In this document: one piece after another, positions 8,675 through 15,467 of the stretch
Layout of the letters: each line of letters starts with the position of its first letter
Position numbering within the stretch: the first letter of the stretch is position 1
Assembly: GCF_017502485.1 (NCBI RefSeq)
Contig: NZ_JAFVUX010000038.1
Location: 1 to 32,513, forward strand
Reading direction: 5' to 3'
DNA: 32,513 nt
From: Helicobacter sp.
Lineage (GTDB): Bacteria > Campylobacterota > Campylobacteria > Campylobacterales > Helicobacteraceae
Program-made: the position numbers and the translations under genes
Notes under the pieces: generated by a model
Databases searched by the model: none
The model's input: only the letters and a program-made list of their open reading frames with translations
Told to the model about the DNA's origin: nothing

Positions 8675-10041
8675 CGAGATTTCCTTGCTTTGTTGTGGGA
8701 TCTATGTCGAGGTCGTTGCGGTTTATCACTAGAATCCATCATAGACAAGCTTACAGGCAAGCTCGCGCGCTTATGTTCTAGATAATGTGTCAAAAGCTTT
8801 AGACATAGCTGCGCTGGCTCTGCTTGCTCGCTTAACTGATTGTAAGTATCTATGGCTTCTTGTGAAATATCAGTGGCTAGCAAGTCATCAAGCTTTTTAG
8901 CGATATTGACAGGCAACTCAAAGAGCTCTAGCTTGCTACCCACATCTTCTTGGATTCTTTGTAGCTCCTTATACTCTAAAGGCGAGACAAGTGTAATCGC
9001 CACACCCTTCTTCCCCGCGCGCCCTGTGCGCCCTATTCGGTGTATATAGCTCTCTGGATTGAGTGGAATATGGTAGTTAAACACATGACTCACATCGCTA
9101 ATGTCAAGCCCCCTGCTTGCTACATCTGTGGCGACTAGAATCTGCACGCTTCTGTTCTTAAACTCCATAATCGCTGCGCGTCTTGCACGCTGGTCTAAAT
9201 CTCCGTGCAAAGCTACAGAAGCATAGCCCTGCGCACCGAGAAAAGTATTTAGCGTGTCGGCTTCCTTCTTGGTGCGAGTAAAAATAATAGAGCGCGCAGG
9301 AGTTTGGCTATCAAGTAAACGGATGATGGCTTCGTTGCGCTCATTATCGTTGATGACATAGTAGCGTTGTGCGATGTCAGTGTTCGCCACTTCTGTGGGG
9401 GTGATTTTGATTTTGGTAGGGTTAAGTAAAATCTTGTCCGCTAGCTCTTGAATAGGTTTTGGCATAGTCGCCGAAAAGAGTAGCACTTGAATCTCGCTTG
9501 GCAGATAGCTAAAAATCTCTTCAATATCGTCCAAAAACCCCATATCAAGCATTTCATCGCTCTCATCAAGCACAACAATGCGTGGTGAGAAATTACGCAG
9601 GCGGTTGTTTTTCAAATGATCTAGCAATCTGCCCGGTGTGGCAATCATCATCTGCGGATTTTTATCTAAGAAGCTAATTTGATGCTTGATATTCTGCCCA
9701 CCATAGACACAAATTGTGCGCGTGCGACAAAACTTGCCCAACTTAAAAGCCTCATCGCTAATTTGCATAGCAAGCTCTCTTGTAGGCGTGATAATAAGAG
9801 CTTCTACTTCACCGCTATTGCGGAGATTATGCAAAATAGGTAGGACAAAAGCAGCGGTTTTACCTGTGCCTGTCTGCGCTTGAGCGATAAGATCGCCCCC
9901 TTGTAAGATTGCAGGAATTGCTTGGGCTTGGATAGGGCTTGGTGTACTAAATCCTGCAAGCTCTACACCTCGAAGCACTGATTTTTTCAATCCTAAATCG
10001 TTAAAGCTTTGGTCTTGTGAGTATCGGGGTTGTGTCTGCAT
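8671..10041 (-). CDS. rhpA: DEAD-box ATP-dependent RNA helicase
   Basis: The protein is 456 residues with the full helicase core: Q motif (FSTPSPIQAQAIPAIL), Walker A AQTGTGKT, PTRELA, TPGRLLDHL, motif II DESDEMLDMGF, SAT, IIFTRTKKEAD, TDVASRGLD and HRIGRTGRAGKKG. Motif II reads DESD rather than DEAD; the acidic residues that hold Mg-ATP are kept. The C-terminus ends in a basic tail (PRHRSHNKARKSR) of the kind that binds RNA. H. pylori has a single DEAD-box helicase, RhpA, which works with RNase J; calling this the orthologue is an inference. It is the first gene of a four-gene operon with a TATAAT box about 37 bases upstream. Confidence 0.92.
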   Translation of the reverse strand: MQTQPRYSQDQSFNDLGLKKSVLRGVELAGFSTPSPIQAQAIPAILQGGDLIAQAQTGTGKTAAFVLPILHNLRNSGEVEALIITPTRELAMQISDEAFKLGKFCRTRTICVYGGQNIKHQISFLDKNPQMMIATPGRLLDHLKNNRLRNFSPRIVVLDESDEMLDMGFLDDIEEIFSYLPSEIQVLLFSATMPKPIQELADKILLNPTKIKITPTEVANTDIAQRYYVINDNERNEAIIRLLDSQTPARSIIFTRTKKEADTLNTFLGAQGYASVALHGDLDQRARRAAIMEFKNRSVQILVATDVASRGLDISDVSHVFNYHIPLNPESYIHRIGRTGRAGKKGVAITLVSPLEYKELQRIQEDVGSKLELFELPVNIAKKLDDLLATDISQEAIDTYNQLSEQAEPAQLCLKLLTHYLEHKRASLPVSLSMMDSSDKPQRPRHRSHNKARKSR

Positions 10042-10077
10042 TATGAATCTTTAAATCGTAATCTTATGAAATAGCGT

Positions 10078-10083
10078 ATTATA
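10078..10083 (-). promoter_or_regulatory. -10 box for the helicase-ilvE-hflK-hisIE operon
   Basis: A perfect TATAAT on the minus strand, within AAAGTATAATACGC, lies 37 bases before the helicase ATG, giving a leader of about 30 bases. The leader has only a weak ribosome binding site (AAAGAT). Confidence 0.6.
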
Positions 10084-10180
10084 CTTTGTGAGACTTATAA
10101 ATTTCTTAGTATAGCGCACCCTAGCACGAAGTAGATAGTCTAGATATAGAGTTTTAAGAGCTGTGCGTTGGGTATTGTTG

Positions 10181-10214
10181 TGGATTGCCACGCCAATAAT
10201 CGACTCGCAATGAC
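10181..10214. repeat. Dispersed TGGATTGCCA...CGCAATGACA repeat, intergenic copy
   Basis: TGGATTGCCACGCC followed by a variable middle and ACTCGCAATGACA matches, on one strand or the other, the copies near 13349, 22547, 31983, 32087 and 32211. It lies between the helicase promoter and the end of the exporter operon. A 66-codon open frame across it is probably not a gene. Confidence 0.6.
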
Positions 10215-10250
10215 AAAATAGCGCAATTAGTGAAAGCCTAGATTCTACCA

Positions 10251-10290
10251 TAGCCTAGAATCTAAACAACTCAGCGTAGATTCTAGGCTA
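10251..10290 (-). terminator. Hairpin after the ThrE-type exporter operon
   Basis: TAGCCTAGAATCTA (10251-10264) and TAGATTCTAGGCTA (10277-10290) form a perfect 14-bp stem with a 12-base loop, seven bases beyond the exporter stop codon. There is no adjacent T-run. Both arms carry the recurring TAGAATCTA motif. Confidence 0.5.
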
Positions 10291-10297
10291 GCGAGCA

Positions 10298-10864
10298 TCA
10301 ATGATCGCGCATAGAGAGCTTTTTAATCCCTCTAGTCATCATAAAGCTTTGCTCATAAAAGATGGAAAACACTATAAGCACGCCTGCTACAAGCGCCAAA
10401 GAAACAGAAAACATAATGGTAAAATTGTCAAAAAATAGCAGCAAATAATCTAAGCGCGCTTTATCATCGCGTTGCTGCACAAATGAGAGCAGAGACAGGA
10501 TGCTTTTATACCCATAGCTTCCGGGGAACATCGGCAAAAGAGATGGGAAGACAATCACTTCTATGGGAGACTTGACACGCTTTGCCACCACAATTGCCAA
10601 AAGCCCTATACATAAGCTTGCACAAAAGCTCGCCCCCACAAAACTAAAAATAGGCAGCTGCATAAGCCCAAAGCGGATATTGTAGCCAAGTCCTGCAAAA
10701 AGTGCACTCCAGAAAATCGTGCGCTTCAGTGGATTTAGCCCATAAGCAAAGCCAAGCCCCGCAATAAAGGCGAAGATAAAATCCATAAGCATTTCTACAA
10801 GCAAGGAGTCGTGCCACGATCTAGCGTAGAGTACTTCTTGGATATGTGGGTAGAGCTCTAGCAT
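10298..10864 (-). CDS. Threonine/serine exporter family protein, small subunit (ThrE_2-type)
   Basis: The protein is 188 residues with four to five hydrophobic segments (for example FIFAFIAGLGFAYGL, SLCIGLLAIVVA, TIMFSVSLALVAGVLIVFSI) and the loop VFPSLLPMFPGSYGYKS, which matches the short ThrE_2/DUF3815 half of bacterial threonine/serine exporters. In two-gene versions of the family this piece pairs with the longer ThrE (DUF1212) protein, exactly the arrangement here. Its ATG overlaps the TAA of the longer gene by one base (TAATG). Substrate specificity is inferred from the family and not shown by sequence. Confidence 0.8.
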   Translation of the reverse strand: MLELYPHIQEVLYARSWHDSLLVEMLMDFIFAFIAGLGFAYGLNPLKRTIFWSALFAGLGYNIRFGLMQLPIFSFVGASFCASLCIGLLAIVVAKRVKSPIEVIVFPSLLPMFPGSYGYKSILSLLSFVQQRDDKARLDYLLLFFDNFTIMFSVSLALVAGVLIVFSIFYEQSFMMTRGIKKLSMRDH

Positions 10865-11691
10865 TACAGCACACTTGCATTAGTGATAGCTAGCGTGAGA
10901 TACACGCCTGCTGCAATACATACCATAAGCACCATCATATTGATAAGCCGACTAATGCCCATAAGGGTATTTTCGTGGATAATATCGACAAAGGCATTTA
11001 AAATGAGTGCGCCCGGGATTAGATACAAGATACTTCCGCCAATGGCTGCGCCGGGTGTTTGAGTAAGCCCTAACCACACACCAATATAGGCTACAAAAGA
11101 GACGATAAAAGAGGCAAAGAGTAATTGTGCGCGGTTGTCTAGGCGGATTTTGTGGAAGAAATTGCGCATAAAAAACCCCACAAAAGTCCCCACAAAAATA
11201 CACAAAAGTGCGCCAAAGTCCCCATCAAAGAGCTTGCAAAATGTAGCATTCCCCAGCGGAATAAGCAGCGCACCAAGTAGCAAAGAGTGCGACTTTTTGG
11301 CACAAATATAGGCAAAATGCTCTTTTGCTTCTTTTAAAGAAATGTTTTCATCATAGATTTGCCAGCTTAATGCGCTAAGGTTTGAGATAAGAGAGAGATT
11401 TATACCTAGGTGCATATTTTTGATCACTTGTGTGCGTCGATTGTTATAGTTCTTTTTATCAGCGATGTTTATAGTGATATATTGCAAAAATACGCTTAAA
11501 TGCACTTCATAGCCAAAGCTATGTCCAATTCTATTAGTGCATTTAATCACGCGTGCAGTGTAGGCTCCGCTTTGTAGTAATGCGCTAGAATAAGCGCAGA
11601 GAAAGTCGCATATCTCTTCTATTGGGGGTTTTTGCAGAGAATTTTGTGGCAATTGTGGGAGAGAGCCTCTTGTGGTTTGGGTCTTACTCAT
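10864..11691 (-). CDS. Threonine/serine exporter family protein, large subunit (ThrE/DUF1212)
   Basis: The protein is 275 residues. The N-terminal half (to about 125) is a soluble domain of the ThrE type, with LLQSGAYTARVIKCTNRIG and a following beta-rich stretch. It is followed by about five transmembrane helices (LLLGALLIPLGNATF, ALLCIFVGTFVGFFM, LLFASFIVSFVAYIGVWLGL, the IGGSILYLIPGALILNAFVDI segment, MVLMVCIAAGVYLTLA). The family exports threonine and serine in Corynebacterium. GGAG lies five to nine bases before the ATG. The gene is divergent from the amidohydrolase; TACAAT on the minus strand at 11719-11724 is a possible -10 box. Confidence 0.83.
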   Translation of the reverse strand: MSKTQTTRGSLPQLPQNSLQKPPIEEICDFLCAYSSALLQSGAYTARVIKCTNRIGHSFGYEVHLSVFLQYITINIADKKNYNNRRTQVIKNMHLGINLSLISNLSALSWQIYDENISLKEAKEHFAYICAKKSHSLLLGALLIPLGNATFCKLFDGDFGALLCIFVGTFVGFFMRNFFHKIRLDNRAQLLFASFIVSFVAYIGVWLGLTQTPGAAIGGSILYLIPGALILNAFVDIIHENTLMGISRLINMMVLMVCIAAGVYLTLAITNASVL

Positions 11692-11752
11692 AGCGACTCC
11701 AGCGTGCGTTTTGCACGGATTGTAATGTATTTTTTATTAAGATTGCATAAGC

Positions 11753-11758
11753 TATAAA
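11753..11758 (+). promoter_or_regulatory. Candidate -10 box for the amidohydrolase gene
   Basis: TATAAA lies 30 bases before ATG 11789 in the 97-base divergent spacer, leaving a leader of about 20 bases that contains the ribosome binding site TAAGGGG. Confidence 0.4.
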
Positions 11759-11788
11759 GTAGAAACTAAGTTGCTCTAAGGGGTGGTG

Positions 11789-13291
11789 ATGAAAATCATT
11801 GGCGCGAGTGTGGTGTTTGTTTGCGATAGGGACTTTAGCATTATCCATGATGGCGGTGTGGTGTATGAGGGTGAGCGGATTGTGGAAGTGGGGGGATATA
11901 GGGGGCTTGTGGAAAAATATACCCTAGAATCTTATAAGGTGGATTGCCACGCGGATTTGCAATCTGCTTGTAATGAAAAAAACAGCGTGATTGGTCAATT
12001 CCTAGAATCTAGCATCGCTCAGAATCTAAGCGAGCGGGCAAAGGACTCTAGGATTTCTAAAAAAGCTGCGCTTTGTGGCGAGAAACCGCCTATTTATCGC
12101 TCAAGCACAACGCTCCAAACAGAATTTTTTCCAGATTGCGTGCTACTCCCAGCCCTAATCAATGCTCATATCCATTTCGAGTTTAGTAGCAACTCTACAA
12201 ACTTTGTATATGGGAGTTTTGAAAGTTGGCTTGCAAGCGTTATGAGCAAGCGCGATGGCGTGCTAGCAAATATGGATAGATCCATAGAATCCACCATAGC
12301 CCAGCAGCTCGACTCTGGTGTGGGGAGTGTGGGGGCTATCTCTAGCTACGGCGCAGATATGCAAGCCCTAGCACAAAGCGCACTAAAAGTGGTGTATTTT
12401 AGCGAAGCCATTGGGACAAACCCCGCAACACTTGATATGCTACTAGCGGATTTTAAGGCTCGATTTTTCGCTGCCAAAGAGCTGGCTTCTAAGAGATTTT
12501 TCCCAGCAGTTGCCCTACACGCACCTTATTCTGTGCATAGCGTGCTAGCAAAGCATATTATCGCCTTTGCTAAAGAAGCATTTGATAAAAAAACTTACGA
12601 TAAAAAGCTTCAAACAAAGCCTGCTACACACGCTATCATCAATCCTTGCGAGACTTCTTGCACACTTAGCGCACATTTTTTAGAATCTAATGCCGAGCGA
12701 CTATGGCTAGAATCTAAAGATGATGCAAATGCCCCTAAAGGGTGGTTTTATGATTTTTACACACAAACGCTGAATGTCCCTAGTCCAGCTCCTTACTACA
12801 CTATACAGGAATTTATGGAGCTTTTTTCTTCTATGCGCGCATCTTTTGTGCATTGCACTGCCCTAAGTAGCCTAGAATCCACTTTGCTCACTCAAAATGG
12901 GGGCTTTATTATCACCTGCCCTAGATCTAATCGCCTGCTTGGCGGATCTATGCTTGATCTAAAAAAGCTAGATTCTATGCAAAATCTTGGCATAGGCACT
13001 GATGGCGCAAGCTCTAATGCCAATACCAATATGCTCGATGAGCTACGCGCGGGGCTTTTTGGTATGGAGTATGACTTGCAAGATTTAGCGCGCGTGCTTT
13101 TACTTGCAGCCACAAGAGGGAATGCCAAAGCCCTAGGACTTGCTAATGGCACGCTGGAGAGTGGGAGGAGTGCGGATATGGCGGTGTTTGCCATTGATGG
13201 AATTATGGATTCTACCCAGCCAGAGGTGCATTTTATCCTACTGGCAAATAAGGTGCATAAGCTGCTTATCAATGGTGAGCAAGTGCGCTAG
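11789..13291 (+). CDS. Amidohydrolase-superfamily enzyme (aminofutalosine deaminase-like / chlorohydrolase family)
   Basis: The protein is 500 residues from ATG 11789; two GTG codons just upstream are less likely because TAAGGGG is best spaced for the ATG. Metal-site motifs of the COG0402 deaminases are present: NAHIHFEF (HxH), ALHAPYSVH, LSAHFLES and the Asp in GIGTDGASSNANTNML. Relatives are annotated as aminofutalosine deaminase, a menaquinone-pathway step, but H. pylori and Campylobacter are thought to bypass deamination, so the substrate is uncertain. The protein is longer than the roughly 410 residues I expect. The excess sits in two inserts: about residues 48-105, between LVEKYTLES and TEFFPDC, which contains dispersed-repeat DNA, and a second of about 28 residues before LSAHFLES. 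Confidence 0.8.
   Translation: MKIIGASVVFVCDRDFSIIHDGGVVYEGERIVEVGGYRGLVEKYTLESYKVDCHADLQSACNEKNSVIGQFLESSIAQNLSERAKDSRISKKAALCGEKPPIYRSSTTLQTEFFPDCVLLPALINAHIHFEFSSNSTNFVYGSFESWLASVMSKRDGVLANMDRSIESTIAQQLDSGVGSVGAISSYGADMQALAQSALKVVYFSEAIGTNPATLDMLLADFKARFFAAKELASKRFFPAVALHAPYSVHSVLAKHIIAFAKEAFDKKTYDKKLQTKPATHAIINPCETSCTLSAHFLESNAERLWLESKDDANAPKGWFYDFYTQTLNVPSPAPYYTIQEFMELFSSMRASFVHCTALSSLESTLLTQNGGFIITCPRSNRLLGGSMLDLKKLDSMQNLGIGTDGASSNANTNMLDELRAGLFGMEYDLQDLARVLLLAATRGNAKALGLANGTLESGRSADMAVFAIDGIMDSTQPEVHFILLANKVHKLLINGEQVR
11939..11980. repeat. Dispersed repeat copy inside a coding sequence
   Basis: GTGGATTGCCACGCGGATTT and the following TGTAATGAAAAA match the intergenic repeat family. 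Here the copy is read in frame and encodes KVDCHADLQSACNEKN within the amidohydrolase. TAGAATCTA motifs follow at about 12002 and 12022. Confidence 0.6.
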
Positions 13292-13348
13292 AATCTATTT
13301 TTATTATAGCAAGACTTGCTAGCCAAGTCGTGGTAATCTAGCGCGCGC

Positions 13349-13396
13349 TGTCATTGCGAGCAGCTAGCTTGCGTGCGGAGCAATCCATAGAATCCA
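13349..13396. repeat. Dispersed repeat copy (TCATTGCGAG ... GCAATCCATAGAATCCAC)
   Basis: One of the clearest copies: TGTCATTGCGAGCAGC at one end and GGAGCAATCCATAGAATCCA at the other, with a variable middle. It corresponds to the copies at 22547 and 32087. A second half-copy (GCCAAGTCGTGGTAATCTAG) lies just before it at 13322. Confidence 0.65.
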
Positions 13397-13721
13397 CTTG
13401 CGACATTAGAATCTAGGTTTTTAAAGTAGATTCTACCTTTTTACTCTTTTTTCATTGGTGCTAGATCTAGTGCTACTTGAGATAAATTTTCTTCAAAAAT
13501 GAGGACATGACTACCTAGCAATGCTACTTCTTATCGGCTTCTTTACACACACATTGCGTTTATTTCAAACGCGTGTTTTTATTACTTGGTAGTGTAAAGT
13601 CTGCTTCGCTCCTAAAGCTACCACTTAAACAAGCAAGCCAAAGCCAAGGGTGGGGCGACGCTTTTAAGATTGCGCGCTTTATGTGTGCCATTGATTTACT
13701 TACATTTTACTTCAGCAAAAT

Positions 13722-13765
13722 TTGGATTGTCGCGTCGATAAATCAGCTCACAACGACAGAGAAAA
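13722..13765. repeat. Diverged dispersed repeat copy, opposite orientation
   Basis: TTGGATTGTCGCGTC followed by CAGCTCACAACGACAGA is the reverse-oriented version of the repeat with several changes. Confidence 0.45.
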
Positions 13766-13796
13766 GCTAGAATCTACTTGCTACCATTGCAGTAAG

Positions 13797-13817
13797 CACG
13801 CTAGCAAAGCTTGCGTG
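13797..13817 (-). terminator. Weak hairpin after the frameshifted methyltransferase gene
   Basis: CACGCTAGC and GCTTGCGTG pair (five plus three base pairs around a T-T mismatch, loop AAA) 12 bases beyond the TAG stop. No T-run follows on the minus strand. Confidence 0.25.
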
Positions 13818-13828
13818 GCATCCACTTA

Positions 13829-14597
13829 CTAGCTTGTACCATCAAACTCATAATGCAGAGCATCGATAGAGTATTGTGGCTGTTTTGGGGTTTTTGGTGT
13901 GAAGGCGAAGTTTCTTGTAAGGAAAATCGATGTGCTCCAAGTGTAGCAATTAATGGGACCAAATCCAGAGAAATCCACCTGTATCAGCCCAGACTCTCGC
14001 AAATACCGAGTAACTCCACTATGCCAATCAGCATTATCCACGATAATCATAGCCCCTTGTGGTGAGTTTGTATCAAGTAGCTCTAAGGCAGCTTTCGCAC
14101 ACTCTAGGCGTGTATTTATGCCATTAATATCACCGCCATCAATGACTATAACATCAAACTTCTCTCCAAGGCTAAGTGGAAAGCGCGCATAATCGCTCAA
14201 GTCATCTGCGACTAAAATGCTCTCTTTTAGATAGATTTTGTTATGAGGCAAGATTCTAGGCGCGATGCGCTCATACCACTTTTTATCACTCTCAATACTT
14301 ACAACAAACTTTGCTTTTCTCCCCCAATATAAAGACGAGTAACCCCCCCCCCCACTCCACAATTTTCTTACCCGAAAAGTCCAAGCCCTCTAGGTAGTCT
14401 AAACAGGGGTAGGTGATCCACGCAAGTGGCTCGCCGTGCTTATTTATACACTGCCACTTTTGCATGCTCTCTAGTTGGTTATACTCCTTAGCCAGCACTC
14501 TTGCATTATGCAATTGCCAGCGATATGGGTAGTAGCATCTATGCAGAAGTGGGTCTGGGATAAGTGCTTTGATAAAGCGTTTGATAAATGCAAGCAT
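13829..14597 (-). CDS. Phase-variable class I SAM-dependent methyltransferase, currently out of frame
   Basis: Two overlapping frames make one protein if the G tract on the coding strand changes length. The upstream frame starts at ATG 14597 (AAGGA six bases before; an earlier GTG falls inside a hairpin) and runs to the tract as DFSGKKIVEWGGG. The downstream frame continues as GYSSLYWGRKAKFVVSIESD, then FDVIVIDGGD and MIIVDNADWHSG, to TAG 13829-13831. The joined product has about 255 residues with a Rossmann-type methyltransferase core. The tract is G11; ten or thirteen would restore the frame. It therefore encodes the glycine-rich SAM-binding loop itself. As sequenced, only a truncated protein of about 100 residues is made. 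It lies downstream of a second switched-off methyltransferase and PBP1A. The substrate is unknown; a surface sugar is likely from context. Confidence 0.75.
14343..14353. repeat. C11 homopolymer (G11 on the coding strand)
   Basis: Eleven consecutive C on the plus strand. It is the slip point of the methyltransferase at 13829-14597, and the observed length leaves the gene out of frame. Confidence 0.9.
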
Positions 14598-14624
14598 TTG
14601 CAATCCTTTAAGCAAGAAGTAAAA

Positions 14625-14645
14625 GTGGATTCTAGCAAAATCCAC
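14625..14645 (-). terminator. Hairpin with short T-run between the two methyltransferase genes
   Basis: On the minus strand GTGGATT and AATCCAC form a 7-bp stem with a 7-base loop, followed directly by TTTTAC. It lies after the FkbM gene stop and before the ATG of the next methyltransferase, so it may reduce read-through into that gene. Confidence 0.4.
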
Positions 14646-14673
14646 GCCCCCTAGTCCAAAGTCTTTTTACCTA

Positions 14674-15442
14674 CTAGGTTCTAGCTCTTACAAATATGCA
14701 AGTGCGCGTTGTTTTTGCAAGCAGATTGTAGCCTTTTGTCCGCATAAAGACCACAAGCGGATCACGCGCAAGATCTTGACTAAAAGATTCTGCTAGCACG
14801 ACTCTAGGCGCGTATGCTGCAAAATCAAGTGTGGAGAGAATCGCCATATCCTGCCCCTCTACATCAATGCTTAGCAAGTCAATAGGCGCACTAGCATAGC
14901 GTGCTAAAATTGCATTGATAGGATAGCAAGGGATAGAAACAATATTAACAAGGCGACTAGCTCGCATATAATCATGTGCTAGGTTTTGATCAAAAGTATT
15001 CAATGCCCTTTCTTCAAAGATATAATAAGGCTTTATATCTTGGCTCGCTCCTATAGCGATTTCTAAGTTTATATCCCTAGGGCGAAACCGCCTAAATTTC
15101 TCCATACTCTTTGGCATAGGATCAATATTAATGCCACTCCAGCCCAGCTTGTATAGCGCATAAGTGTTGGAGAAACGGAACGGATGATGTGCGCCAATAT
15201 CGACATAAAAACCCGAGCTAGAATCCCTAATGCTAGATTCTAGCCTAGAATCTAGGGTGCATTCCCCCCCCCCCCCCGTTTTTAGCTGCAAAAATCTCTC
15301 GCACGATTAAATCCTCCCCTTCTTGGGCATAAGAGACTACACCATAGCGTTTAATATGCTCATTATATGCCGTAGCTAGATAGGCATAGGTACTTGGAAA
15401 TTGTGTGCGCAAAAGCCACTTCACACCCTGCAGCACTCTCAT
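14674..15442 (-). CDS. Phase-variable FkbM-family methyltransferase, currently out of frame
   Basis: The start is ATG 15442 with AAGGAG seven bases upstream. The first 55 or so residues run (RVLQGVKWLLRTQFPST ... EDLIVREIFAAKN) into a G14 tract and then stop after GMHPRF. In the other frame the tract continues into GECTLDSRLESSIRDSSS, then GFYVDIGAHHPFRFSNTY and LGWSGINIDPMPKS, then PIDLLSIDVEGQDMAILS and VVLAESF, typical of FkbM methyltransferases. Thirteen or sixteen G would join them into about 255 residues. The linker just after the tract is made of back-to-back TAGATTCTAG motifs read as codons. FkbM proteins methylate hydroxyls of sugars or similar acceptors; the acceptor is not known here. 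It starts 25 bases after the PBP1A stop. Confidence 0.8.
15264..15277. repeat. C14 homopolymer (G14 on the coding strand)
   Basis: Fourteen consecutive C on the plus strand, inside the FkbM gene. The length seen is one more than an in-frame length of thirteen. Confidence 0.9.
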
Positions 15443-15467
15443 ACTATCTCCTTAAATCCTTAGTCTC

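Larger units (their letters stand above)
13292..13828. other. 537-base intergenic region with repeats and no convincing gene
   Basis: This lies between two convergently placed genes. It holds two copies of the dispersed repeat (near 13349 and 13722), several TAGAATCTA motifs and a weak hairpin at its right end. A 65-codon frame at 13573-13770 runs across one of the repeats and has no recognisable family. The middle (about 13440-13700) has no repeat I can match and no protein similarity I can name; it may be a decayed gene. Confidence 0.6.

Noticed and set aside
10051..10251. 66-codon minus-strand open frame between the helicase and the exporter
   Set aside because: It overlaps the helicase promoter and a dispersed repeat, and no protein family or ribosome binding site is visible.
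13322..13400. Possible CRISPR or tandem array in the repeat-rich intergenic DNA
   Set aside because: The copies are not evenly spaced, differ in orientation and have no unique spacers of equal size; no cas gene is present.
13573..13770. 65-codon plus-strand frame in the 13292-13828 gap
   Set aside because: It ends in a repeat copy and has no ribosome binding site or recognisable domain. A 23-codon hydrophobic frame at 13521-13592 nearby was rejected for the same reasons.
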